In this document: one piece after another, positions 1-7,031 of the stretch
Numbering within the stretch: the first letter of the stretch is position 1
Layout of the letters: each line of letters opens with the position of its first letter
Virus record (IMG/VR): IMGVR_UViG_3300005663_000138
Span: 1 to 33,364 of that record
Length of the DNA stretch: 33,364 bases
DNA from: a virus
Reading direction: 5' to 3' (one strand)
The notes under the pieces: generated by a model
The model's database searches: none
Told to the model about the DNA's origin: nothing
Seen by the model: only the letters and a program-made list of their open reading frames with translations
Made by a program: the position numbers and the translations under genes

Positions 1-2
1 CA

Positions 3-1625
3 CAAATCGAACTACGCGTACTCGCGTCCCTGTCGGGCGACGAGAAGATGCGCGAGATTTTCCGCTCGGGTGATGACTACCACCTGCGCACGGCGCGCCA
101 TATCGCTCCGATGCTTTGGCATATCGATCCCGAGGACGTCACGGACCGCGAACGCCGCATCGCAAAGTGCTTCCATCCCGACACCGAAGTCCTGACCAGG
201 CGGGGGTGGGTGCGGATCCCCGAGTTGGTCACGGGAGAAGAGGTGGCCGAGGCCGCGCCGAATCCCGACGGCACGGTGAGGTTATCATGGGTCACGCCGT
301 TAGAGGTTTTCACGAAGAAGAATGAGTTCGATCACTTGGTGCACCTACGGAACGAGGGCATCGACCTGCGGGTCACGCCCGACCACCGGATGCTGACTAT
401 GTCGCGCGGAGGGGCGTACAGCGTCGTGCGACCCGCCGATCTACATAAGACATACTACTGGGCGAACGCCGGCCTCCTTGATGGTACCGAAGAAGTCGAC
501 GAGCGCCTACTGCGTCTCGCGGTCGCGGTGCAAGCGGACGGTTCCTATTCCGGTAACCGCGTCAGGTTCGGTTTCACGAAGCAGCGCAAGGTTGACAGAC
601 TCATCGGGATGCTGAAGCCGGGGGAGTTCACGCATCGTGTCGCGGGACGTCGTCATGACATCGGGCTCCTCCCGGGCCTGACTTGTAAGGTCAGGGCTCT
701 CCTTGACGACAAGTCCTTCCCCTGGTCGTGGTTGTTGCTGGTGCCGGAGTTGCGTCTTGCAGTGCTCGATGAGGCTCCGTACTGGGACGGGCACGACCGC
801 ACGGACTGGCGCATGAGGTTGTACTTTAGCTACGACGTACAAAGCGTCGACGTCTTGCAGGCCATCGCGGCGACGGTTGGTCGGAAGACGAGGCGTGCCA
901 GGAACGGTCCGTGCTGGCGGCTCTCGATCAAGGACCATCACAGGACCCGGGGAGGCAACCTCGAAACCACGGAAGTGCCGTACACGGGCGAAGTCGCGTG
1001 CCTCTCCGTGCCTTCATCGTTTGTCTTGGTCCGTGACGGTGGGGTACCGGTCATCACCGGGCAGAGCTTCAACTTTGCCCTCATCTACGGGATGGGCGAC
1101 GAGCGGATCGCGCGCGACCTGGGAATCTCGATTGATGAAGCACGTGCGGTGCGCGCAGCCATCCTCGGAAACTTCAGCGACATGTCCGCGTACATTCGTG
1201 CGCGCATCCTTGAGGCGCGAACCACGGGCGTCTGTTGGACGTGGTGGCAAGGTGAGCGCGCGCGCCGTCGACCGCTCCACAAGATCGCGAGCGTTGATGG
1301 GAGGGAACGCAACACCGCAGAGAACGGCGCGTATAACTCTCCAGTCCAGGGCACTGCCAACGAGTTCAACACGGCGTCGCTCATCGAAGTCGTCAACTGG
1401 ATCGAGGCAGACTGCGTACCCGCGAAGGTCGTCATCCCCATCCACGATCAACTCGTGCTCGAAGTGCGCGAGGACGTGATCGTGGAAACCGCGAAGCAAG
1501 TCAAAGGCATTATGGAATCGTGGGACTTGCCAGGCGTTCCGATCATTGTCGACACCGAGGTCGGCCGGTCGTGGGGCAGCTTGGAGAAGTGGGACATTGA
1601 GAAACCGCTCCCAACATTCGCGTAA
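3..1625 (+). CDS. polA: DNA polymerase I family A, C-terminal part, interrupted by an intein (5' truncated by window edge)
   Basis: This is the replicative or repair DNA polymerase of the phage, adding dNTPs to a primer end. The reading frame is open from the first codon of the window (base 3) and begins inside palm motif A (QIELRVLASLSGD), so the N-terminal half lies to the left. Removing the intein at 168-1064 restores the O-helix, motif B: RRIAK joined to SFNFALIYGMG. Motif C is seen as IHDQLVLEV near base 1440. Most family members have HDE there, so Gln replaces the metal-proximal Glu; HDx variants exist in phage enzymes. The family is certain, and exonuclease or other N-terminal domains cannot be judged. 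UvsY-like, SSB and UvsX genes follow on the same strand, which fits a replication block. Confidence 0.95.
   Translation, partial: QIELRVLASLSGDEKMREIFRSGDDYHLRTARHIAPMLWHIDPEDVTDRERRIAKCFHPDTEVLTRRGWVRIPELVTGEEVAEAAPNPDGTVRLSWVTPLEVFTKKNEFDHLVHLRNEGIDLRVTPDHRMLTMSRGGAYSVVRPADLHKTYYWANAGLLDGTEEVDERLLRLAVAVQADGSYSGNRVRFGFTKQRKVDRLIGMLKPGEFTHRVAGRRHDIGLLPGLTCKVRALLDDKSFPWSWLLLVPELRLAVLDEAPYWDGHDRTDWRMRLYFSYDVQSVDVLQAIAATVGRKTRRARNGPCWRLSIKDHHRTRGGNLETTEVPYTGEVACLSVPSSFVLVRDGGVPVITGQSFNFALIYGMGDERIARDLGISIDEARAVRAAILGNFSDMSAYIRARILEARTTGVCWTWWQGERARRRPLHKIASVDGRERNTAENGAYNSPVQGTANEFNTASLIEVVNWIEADCVPAKVVIPIHDQLVLEVREDVIVETAKQVKGIMESWDLPGVPIIVDTEVGRSWGSLEKWDIEKPLPTFA
168..1064 (+). other. Intein with LAGLIDADG-type endonuclease in DNA polymerase motif B
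   Basis: This is a 299-residue in-frame insertion that starts with Cys (CFHPDTEVLT, splicing block A). It carries block B TPDH and ends in VPVITGQ, directly before extein Ser. The centre holds a probable LAGLIDADG endonuclease: LAVAVQADGSY looks like the first motif, and a weaker EAPYWDGHD-like segment may be the second. Excision would rejoin Lys and Ser in the nucleotide-binding O-helix. The C-terminal residue is Gln and the penultimate one Gly, instead of the usual His-Asn. The block F region (GEVACLSVP...VRDGG) matches the intein type that ends in SGN/TGN. Whether Gln supports splicing here is inferred, since rare Gln-ending inteins do splice. Confidence 0.9.
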
Positions 1626-1893
1626 GCCGACGCGTCGTCGGCAGAAGCGACCGTGCCCGATCTGCGGCTTGCGCTGGCGCGCTCCGCAAGTCGTGGCAAC
1701 CGGAGCGGGACTTTGCTGTAGCGACAACTGTAGACTCGCGTACGATGCCGCGCGGCGGTTGTCGAAGTCGAAGCGTTCGCGCGAGCGAGTCGGCCTTCTC
1801 TTTGCCAATGGCACGACAGCAACGTGGTCCCCGGAAGACCATACGACTGAGTACGACCCGTTGAGAATTCCAGACGAAGCGCACAAGTCATAA
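1597..1893 (+). CDS. Small zinc-finger protein of unknown function
   Basis: This is a basic protein of about 98 residues with one four-cysteine zinc site, CPIC followed about 18 residues later by CSDNC. The arrangement resembles short treble-clef or zinc-ribbon nucleic-acid binding modules. The 5' end overlaps the polymerase gene in another frame. I chose TTG at 1597 because a GGAG Shine-Dalgarno-like sequence lies about 9 bases upstream; a TTG at 1546 is the longer alternative. The N-terminus is rich in Arg and Lys, consistent with DNA or RNA binding, but no specific family is recognised. It ends 28 nt before the next gene and is probably co-transcribed with it. Confidence 0.6.
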   Translation: MRNRSQHSRKPTRRRQKRPCPICGLRWRAPQVVATGAGLCCSDNCRLAYDAARRLSKSKRSRERVGLLFANGTTATWSPEDHTTEYDPLRIPDEAHKS

Positions 1894-1921
1894 CCGTGCC
1901 GACACACCAGCGAGGAACCCG

Positions 1922-2398
1922 ATGAGCGAACCCCTCTTCCCGAACGACGTCTCTATCGATGAGTACCTGATGCAGTGCATCACCATCGACGAGCTGCTAC
2001 TCGATGACGCGTTCAAGCGCACACCTGCGGAGCTGGCGTATTGGAACGCGCGATTCGCCGAAGCGAATCGGAGCTTCCTGATCGAGAAGCTCGACTGTGA
2101 CAGGATGGGAGCGCAGCTCTACCTGGAGCACAGGGAGATCCTGCTGACGTTGGAACGGAAGCCGACCGAGGCCATGATCAAGGCGTCGGTCGAGAGCGAC
2201 GATCGCTACTACGAAGCGCGGACGAAACTCGTGACAGCCGAGGCTGAGAGGGTTCGGCTGCGCGGTGTCTGCGAAGCTATGATCACGAAGAAGGATATGC
2301 TTCAATCGCTCGGCGCGAAGTTGCGCGCTGAGATGAGCGGCGACCCCGCCGTGCGCGAACAGCACAGCGACTATCGGGCTGGCCGCACTCAGGAGTAG
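1922..2398 (+). CDS. Helical protein, candidate UvsY-like recombination mediator
   Basis: This is a 158-residue, almost entirely alpha-helical, charged protein without cysteine motifs or membrane segments. Size, helical character and position (directly before a gp32-like SSB and a UvsX/RecA recombinase) match the recombination mediator UvsY of T4, which loads recombinase onto SSB-coated DNA. The region from about residue 75 to 140 (KPTEAMIKASVESD...MITKKDMLQSLGA) has the layout of the UvsY core: a helix with a threonine-led start, an alternating charged helix, then a C-terminal helix with K-D/M-L. I see no decisive signature, so the role is inferred mainly from context and shape. Other phages label similar proteins only as coil-containing. 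Confidence 0.55.
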   Translation: MSEPLFPNDVSIDEYLMQCITIDELLLDDAFKRTPAELAYWNARFAEANRSFLIEKLDCDRMGAQLYLEHREILLTLERKPTEAMIKASVESDDRYYEARTKLVTAEAERVRLRGVCEAMITKKDMLQSLGAKLRAEMSGDPAVREQHSDYRAGRTQE

Positions 2399-2436
2399 GA
2401 ACGAAGAAACGCAGTTACACAGCAAGGAGAAACACA

Positions 2437-3201
2437 ATGAGCAACCTACAAAAGTACGGGGAGTACACGGTCGAGTCGGCCGAGGAAGAGCAGAAGCAGA
2501 TCGACGAGAGCAGTAGCGTCGACTACCTGAAGCTCTCGGTCGGACGCAACGTCGTACGCTTCCTGCCACCGCCCGTCGGAAAGACGAGCCCGTTCAAGAT
2601 TGTGCAGCAGCACTTCCTCAAGCTGCCTGGTATGCCATCGCCGGTGAAGTTCGCGTGCCCGCGCTACCTCAAGCCGTCGGGCCACTGCATCGTTTGCGCG
2701 AAGGCGAACGAGCTGTACCGCAGCGGCAACTCGGCGGACAAGGAACGCGGCTACGAGCTGTTCCCGAAGCGCCGCGTCTACGCCAACGTCATCGACCGAA
2801 GCAACCAGGAGAAGGGTCCCATCATCTTGGAGATGGGCAAGACGATCCACGAGCCGCTCGTCAAGATTCGCAAGAACGAAGACATCGGCGGCAACTATAC
2901 GCACCCGGACGAGGGGTTCGATATCGTGATCGATCGCGTGGGCACGAGCAAGAACGACACGAAGTACACAGTCATCCCCGCGCGCAAGTCCTCTCCGCTC
3001 GGGAACCTGGAGTGGGTCGAGCAGCAGCACGACCTCGACCGATATTCCAAGCAGCACACCGACGCGGAGATCCGCGAGATGATCGGCGCGCCCGCTTCGG
3101 AAGAGTCGTCCTCAGCACCGGAACCCGAGGGTGCGACCAGCGACGACTTCATCGACGTTGAGTCCGAGCCCGCCGAGGGCGAAGACAATATCAAGTGGTA
3201 G
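2437..3201 (+). CDS. Single-stranded DNA-binding protein, gp32-like
   Basis: This 254-residue protein coats single-stranded DNA during replication and recombination. The core has the layout of T4-type gp32: an N-terminal segment, an OB-fold region (GRNVVRFLPPP) and a zinc site with C-x7-H-C-x2-C spacing (CPRYLKPSGHCIVC, about residues 74-87). The C-terminal tail is strongly acidic and ends DNIKW, typical of SSBs that recruit partners through the tail. The ATG at 2437 is preceded by a strong AAGGAGA ribosome binding site. It lies between the UvsY-like and UvsX-like genes, the same functional set as in T4. A perfect hairpin separates it from the recombinase gene. Confidence 0.85.
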   Translation: MSNLQKYGEYTVESAEEEQKQIDESSSVDYLKLSVGRNVVRFLPPPVGKTSPFKIVQQHFLKLPGMPSPVKFACPRYLKPSGHCIVCAKANELYRSGNSADKERGYELFPKRRVYANVIDRSNQEKGPIILEMGKTIHEPLVKIRKNEDIGGNYTHPDEGFDIVIDRVGTSKNDTKYTVIPARKSSPLGNLEWVEQQHDLDRYSKQHTDAEIREMIGAPASEESSSAPEPEGATSDDFIDVESEPAEGEDNIKW

Positions 3202-3207
3202 CGAGAT

Positions 3208-3253
3208 CGAGCGGCGGTCGTTTCTTGAGTTGGTGTTGACCGACCGCCGCTCG
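3208..3253 (+). promoter_or_regulatory. 13-bp perfect inverted repeat between ssb and recA
   Basis: The arms CGAGCGGCGGTCG (3208-3220) and CGACCGCCGCTCG (3241-3253) are perfectly complementary around a 20-nt loop. They fill nearly the whole gap between the SSB stop codon and the recombinase ribosome binding site. There is no T-run after the second arm, so it is not a standard intrinsic terminator. An attenuator, RNA-processing site, mRNA-stabilising hairpin or protein-binding operator are all possible. The structure is seen directly; the role is not known. Confidence 0.75.
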
Positions 3254-3270
3254 GTTCACCAGGGAGCGGT

Positions 3271-5319
3271 ATGAGCAAACAAGCGAACGCGTTGGGGAAG
3301 ATCCTCACCGCCGTTCGGAAGGAGTTCGGCAAGTCGAGCGCGATTCGGTTGTCGGACGGCTTCCGCGGCGAGGTCGTTCAATCGATCCCCACGGGCATCG
3401 AGGTGTTCGATAACTACGTTGGCAACTGCGGCGGGCTCCCCGTCGGCCGCGTCGTCGAGTTGTTCTCCGAGGAAGGAGTTGGGAAAGCGCAGCCAGTTGA
3501 TGCGGAAGTCTTGACCCCAACCGGCTTCAAGCCGATCGGGACACTCCATGTTGGCGACGTGGTAATTGGGCGGAATGGGGCATCCACGAAGGTCACGGGT
3601 GTTTACCCCCAAGGTCGCAAGGATGTCTATCGCGTGACGTTGACCGACGGCACTTCGACCGAGTCGTGTCTCGAACACCTCTGGCTTACCTCGGGCTCGA
3701 ACGACGTTTCACGAGGGACGGGTGGTCGCGTACGATCGCTTGGTGAGATAATCGACAGTGGGCTATTCGAGAACCACGGGCAGTGGCAAGCATACAAGCA
3801 CCACTTGCCGGAGCTAGCCCCGGTCGAGTTCTCGGGTTTGGGTTCATTGCCTGTGCATCCCTATTTGCTAGGGACTCTGCTTGGCGACGGCGGGTTGACC
3901 AAACGCTCAGTTCATCTCCATAACCCCGAAGACGATGTATTACGTCGCGCGGTTTCATTGTTGCCGGATGGCGACTGTGCGCATCCCCTGTTGGACGGTT
4001 GTGGTGTACGGATCGTGCGACGCGAATGGAAGTACCATACGCCCACTGCTTTATCGGACGCCATCGCGGAGCTAGGTCTCCGCGGCGCACGCTCGTGGGA
4101 AAAGTTCATTCCCCGTATGTATCAGTTCGCTAGTGTTGACGACAGACTCGAACTCTTGAGGGGCCTCGCCGACACCGACGGTCACGTGAACAAATGCGGC
4201 ACGCTCCTCGAATACCGCACCGCTTCCGAACGGCTCGCGGATGATGTAGCGTTCGTTGCGCGGTCGCTCGGCGGGATCGTTCGTGTGAGAACGAAGATAC
4301 CAACATACCGACACAAGGGACGCAAGAAGAAAGGTCGCCCCGCCTACATACTGCTCATCCGGTTCGGGAACGGTGTCGTACCTGTTTCATCAAGCAAGCA
4401 CCTCGCTCGCTGGCGCGAACGAGAACAACCGGCCTACCGCTCGATCGCTAAAGTCGAGAAGAGTCGCGAGACAGGTTGTGTCTGTATCAGGGTAGCGCGT
4501 CCTGATGGCCTGTACGTGACCGACGACTTCATCGTCACGCACAACTCCAGCCTATGCCTCGCGATGCTTGCGGCGGCGCAGCGCGCGGGCGCGACTACGA
4601 TCCTCTCGGAGACCGAGAACGGGTTCACCGAGGAACGCGCGGTGACGTTCGGCGTCGACCCCGAACAGCTCGGGTTGTTCCAGCCCGACTACATGGAGCA
4701 GGCGTTGCAGCAGTTGGAGCTGACCCTCGACACGGTGAAGCCAAAGGAGGGTCCGTACCTCATCGCCTGGGACTCGCTCGCCGCGACGCCTACGAAGTTG
4801 GAGATCGACCAGGGCGTCATGAACAAAGCCGCGCAGGACAACCGCGCGCTGCTCATGTCCCGGTCGCTGCGCATCCTCACGCAGAAGGCGGCACGCGCCT
4901 GCGCGATTCTACTCATCGTCAACCAGACGCGACACAAGCGCGGCGTCGTGTTCGGCGACGACACGACCACGCCGGGCGGGAACGCTCTCAAGTTCCACGC
5001 ATCGATCCGGCTGCAGCTCATGGGTGGCAAGGCGGTCAAGAAGAGGGACGAGCACGTCGGCAAGGACCTCCTGGTCTTCGGCAAGAAGAACCGCTTCGCG
5101 ACTCCGTTCCGTAAGGCGCGGCTTCGCCTGATGTACGACGAGGGATTTGACAACGACTGGTCCACGCTGAACCTCGCGAAGGACTGGAAGCTCGTTGCGA
5201 AGAAGTCGCGCGATGCCGAGGCTGCGCGAACGCGCCTCAAGGAGATCGGATGGGATCGCGGGAAGGCCCGCGACCTTGCAGCGGATTTGGGGTTCGCAGA
5301 CGAGGATGACGACGAGTAG
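3271..5319 (+). CDS. RecA/UvsX-like recombinase interrupted by an intein in the P-loop
   Basis: This is an ATP-dependent strand-exchange protein. Without the intein it is 329 residues. The N-terminal helix and linker (IRLSDGF...IPTGIEVFDNYVG) are followed by the Walker A loop EEGVGK^SSLCLAML, rejoined across the intein. Walker B is LIAWDS, and an L2-like DNA-binding segment with TTTPGGNALKFHAS precedes the RLQLMGG strand. The C-terminus is charged and ends in an acidic run (DEDDDE). ATG at 3271 has an AGGGAG ribosome binding site. The length and the acidic tail fit phage UvsX/RecA hybrids. Together with gp32-like, gp46/47 and UvsW-like genes it supports recombination-dependent replication. 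Confidence 0.93.
   Translation: MSKQANALGKILTAVRKEFGKSSAIRLSDGFRGEVVQSIPTGIEVFDNYVGNCGGLPVGRVVELFSEEGVGKAQPVDAEVLTPTGFKPIGTLHVGDVVIGRNGASTKVTGVYPQGRKDVYRVTLTDGTSTESCLEHLWLTSGSNDVSRGTGGRVRSLGEIIDSGLFENHGQWQAYKHHLPELAPVEFSGLGSLPVHPYLLGTLLGDGGLTKRSVHLHNPEDDVLRRAVSLLPDGDCAHPLLDGCGVRIVRREWKYHTPTALSDAIAELGLRGARSWEKFIPRMYQFASVDDRLELLRGLADTDGHVNKCGTLLEYRTASERLADDVAFVARSLGGIVRVRTKIPTYRHKGRKKKGRPAYILLIRFGNGVVPVSSSKHLARWREREQPAYRSIAKVEKSRETGCVCIRVARPDGLYVTDDFIVTHNSSLCLAMLAAAQRAGATTILSETENGFTEERAVTFGVDPEQLGLFQPDYMEQALQQLELTLDTVKPKEGPYLIAWDSLAATPTKLEIDQGVMNKAAQDNRALLMSRSLRILTQKAARACAILLIVNQTRHKRGVVFGDDTTTPGGNALKFHASIRLQLMGGKAVKKRDEHVGKDLLVFGKKNRFATPFRKARLRLMYDEGFDNDWSTLNLAKDWKLVAKKSRDAEAARTRLKEIGWDRGKARDLAADLGFADEDDDE
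3487..4545 (+). other. Class 3-type intein with two LAGLIDADG motifs in the RecA Walker A loop
   Basis: This 353-residue in-frame insertion lies between Lys and Ser of the ATP-binding loop. It begins with Ala (AQPVDAEVLTPTGF), not Cys or Ser, and ends THN before extein Ser. Block B reads ESCLEHLW and block F reads CIRVARPDGLYVTDDF. The Trp of block B (intein residue 66), the Cys of block F (about residue 333) and the Thr of THN (351) form the Trp-Cys-Thr triplet that defines class 3 inteins, which start splicing from the block F cysteine. Two LAGLIDADG motifs are clear: LLGTLLGDGG and LLRGLADTDG. The endonuclease therefore looks intact. Confidence 0.93.
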
Positions 5320-5334
5320 GTTAGTCTCCGGTGC

Positions 5335-5555
5335 ATGTCGGATCTCATAGCTGTTCTCTTCGCGTTCTTTCTCGGTCCGCCCGAGACCTGCAACTCAACG
5401 TTCTTCGGAACGCCGGGCGACAAGTGGGCCGGCGGCGACGCGCTCTACTTGAAACGTCCTGTCAACGATCGCGACGTTTCGGCTCGATGGTCGTGCTTGT
5501 GCACACGCGGACCGGGTTGTTCACGGTCGCGCAGGTTGTCGAGGATGTCGCATGA
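5335..5555 (+). pseudogene. Frameshifted RlpA-like (double-psi beta-barrel) gene remnant
   Basis: The first frame (ATG 5335) encodes a signal-like start (MSDLIAVLFAFFLG), a Cys and GTPGDKWAGGDALYLKRPVNDRDV. It then loses similarity, while the -1 frame continues with MVVLVHTRTGLFTVAQVV and stops at 5555. Both pieces line up with the intact gene at 6074-6475: DKHRGGKSPCL...RVDDHGI for the first and RVVVINIRTRLAVTTVILDHGPYG for the second. The AHRTLKCG segment and the GPYG end are missing. I read this as a copy broken by a small deletion with frameshift and then truncated. An HNH endonuclease gene starts 53 nt later, so the damage may be linked to its arrival. Confidence 0.65.
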
Positions 5556-5607
5556 TCGCCGAACTGGGGCCGAAGTCGCAGGGCTCGCTATTCGATAGGG
5601 GTGTTTG

Positions 5608-6081
5608 ATGGATTGGGTCGAGCGTTTCAAGTCGAAGTTTATTGTAGACCTGACGAGTGGATGTTGGTTTTGGAACGGAACATTTGACGCCGAGGGTTAC
5701 AGTCTCTTCTGGTTGCATGGACAGAATCGACGCGCCCAACGCGTAGCGTACGAATTGTACCGTGGTCAGATCCCAGAGAACCACCACCTCGATCATTATC
5801 GAATGAATCAGGGACCACGCCACGCGTCGTGCGCCCGACACTGCGTGAGTCCGTGGCATCTCGAACCCGTGACGCCGCGCGAAAACACGATACGAGGAAA
5901 TAGTCCGCGACTCACTGCTGCGCGCCAGTTGGCCAAAACGCATTGTCCCAAAGGACATCCTTACGCTGGCGACAATCTCGTTGTTTACAAGGTTGGACGA
6001 AGAGAGTGTCGTGAATGCAGACGACGCATCGCACGTGAATCGCAGCGTCGTCGGCGGGCAGGGATCAAGGTCGATGCTTAG
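5608..6081 (+). CDS. Free-standing HNH homing endonuclease
   Basis: This 157-residue DNA nuclease is of the HNH type common in phage genomes. The N-terminal part has the usual signature: CWFWNG, then AQRVAYELYRGQIP, LDHYR, and a His-rich core ending CVSPWHLEPVTPRENT. A C-terminal zinc finger, CPKGHP...CRECRRR, is also typical. The asparagine of the common CVNPxHLE motif is Ser here; activity is uncertain but plausible. I chose ATG 5608, preceded by GGGG, over the adjacent TTG. It sits between a broken and an intact copy of an RlpA-like gene and overlaps the start of the latter by 8 nt, consistent with a mobile gene that inserted with little disruption downstream. Confidence 0.9.
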   Translation: MDWVERFKSKFIVDLTSGCWFWNGTFDAEGYSLFWLHGQNRRAQRVAYELYRGQIPENHHLDHYRMNQGPRHASCARHCVSPWHLEPVTPRENTIRGNSPRLTAARQLAKTHCPKGHPYAGDNLVVYKVGRRECRECRRRIARESQRRRRAGIKVDA

Positions 6082-6475
6082 TTGGATTTTGGCGTTCCTA
6101 AGTGTACTTAGTGGCACCGAACCGGAGCGTTGTATTGCGAGCAATTTTGGCGGTGTGTCAGATAAGCACCGCGGCGGCAAATCGCCGTGCCTGCGGCCGA
6201 TGCGGCGCGTTCGGGTGGACGATCATGGTATTGCCCATCGGACACTGAAGTGTGGAACACGTGTGGTTGTTATAAACATACGAACGCGGCTAGCCGTGAC
6301 CACGGTTATTTTGGACCACGGTCCCTACGGCGCCGTCCACGAAGGCAGTTGGGTCGTCAAGAAGAAGAGGAGTGACCCTGGGCGATGGAGGGGCTGTGGA
6401 GATCTCTCGTACCCGGTCGCACGAGAACTAAAGCACAACGGATTTGAAGAGGTGATTATTGTTCCGCTTATCTAA
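6074..6475 (+). CDS. RlpA-like double-psi beta-barrel protein with signal peptide
   Basis: This 133-residue secreted protein begins with a hydrophobic signal segment (MLSWILAFLSVLSG). It then has GGKSPCL, HGIAHRTLKCGTRVVV and VILDHGPYG, the pattern of RlpA-type double-psi beta-barrel domains that bind or cleave peptidoglycan glycan strands. The C-terminal part (SWVVKKKRSDPGRWRG...DLSYPVAREL) is the phage-type extension that ends the barrel. The Asp of DHGPYG corresponds to the conserved acidic residue of the family. It probably acts at the cell envelope in lysis or cell-wall modification. ATG 6074 overlaps the HNH stop (ATGCTTAG). The pseudogene at 5335-5555 is a damaged relative, so the family is duplicated here. 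Confidence 0.75.
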   Translation: MLSWILAFLSVLSGTEPERCIASNFGGVSDKHRGGKSPCLRPMRRVRVDDHGIAHRTLKCGTRVVVINIRTRLAVTTVILDHGPYGAVHEGSWVVKKKRSDPGRWRGCGDLSYPVARELKHNGFEEVIIVPLI

Positions 6476-6574
6476 CGCTGAACGATTCAACGACAACGTG
6501 TGTTGAGGACCTGGCCGTGGATTGGTTACTGCGATAGGGATGGCTATGGCGTACAAGCTCGACGAGGGCGACAC

Positions 6575-6814
6575 GTGAGACGGAATCGCGATCGACCAAA
6601 GCTGAAACGGAATCGCGAGCGCGAAGAACTGCGCGGCGCGCTCAAGTATCAACCGAAGCTAGAACGTCTCCCGGTCTGCGGTGACTGTGGCAAGACCTTC
6701 AAGTTCGGCGATTATGCAAACAAGTGCGAAGGATGCGGGCAACTCGTCTGCGATCAGTGTAAGGGTGCGAGGAAGCATCAGTGCCCGAAGAATGATGAAC
6801 GACCCGAAGGATGA
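6575..6814 (+). CDS. Small zinc-finger protein (FYVE/RING-like cysteine array)
   Basis: About 79 residues: a basic N-terminus (MRRNRDRPKLKRNRE) and then a dense cysteine array, CGDCGKTF...CEGCGQLVCDQC...HQC. The spacing suggests two interleaved zinc sites as in FYVE, RING or treble-clef modules. Function is unknown; nucleic-acid or protein binding is likely. I chose GTG 6575 because GAGGG lies about 9 nt upstream and because it overlaps the stop of a 12-codon ORF starting at 6540 (GTGA). A longer form from GTG 6500 is possible but its extra residues look random. It overlaps the next gene by 23 nt. Confidence 0.6.
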   Translation: MRRNRDRPKLKRNREREELRGALKYQPKLERLPVCGDCGKTFKFGDYANKCEGCGQLVCDQCKGARKHQCPKNDERPEG

Positions 6815-7031
6815 ACTTGCGCAGGATGCGCGACGCCGCCTGGTGTCCATGGACTGGTGCGACGAGTGCAACGACTACATCAGAGGCTTCGGACCCCACG
6901 TCCACTGTCCGAAGTGTGGCTCTCCGCCCGGCGTGGCGCACGAGGTTCGGAACTTCAGCCAGATTAGTAGGGATGGCGATGTCTACTGCAGGGAGTGCGG
7001 TACCTATGTTCGAGGCTACGACGCGGGGTGA
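6792..7031 (+). CDS. Small two-zinc-site protein
   Basis: This 79-residue protein has two CxxC pairs close together (CDEC and CPKC, about residues 23-41) and a third (CREC, about residue 68). It is probably a zinc-ribbon protein that binds nucleic acid or a partner protein. The sequences after the first and third pair (NDYIRGFG and GTYVRGYD) are similar, so the protein may contain two copies of a short CxEC-x3-YxRG unit. The ATG at 6792 lies in the tail of the previous gene and a second ATG follows directly. The 3' end (CTACGACGCGGGGTGA) is the left copy of a direct repeat around the tRNA-like element. Confidence 0.6.
   Translation: MMNDPKDELAQDARRRLVSMDWCDECNDYIRGFGPHVHCPKCGSPPGVAHEVRNFSQISRDGDVYCRECGTYVRGYDAG

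Noticed and set aside
1014-1907. A 297-codon minus-strand frame opposite the polymerase gene
   Set aside because: It is antisense to clear polymerase motifs and is composed mainly of Arg, Asp and Val, typical of a shadow frame in GC-rich DNA.
4689-5423. A 244-codon minus-strand frame opposite recA
   Set aside because: It is Ser- and Arg-rich, antisense to conserved RecA motifs, and has no ribosome binding site.
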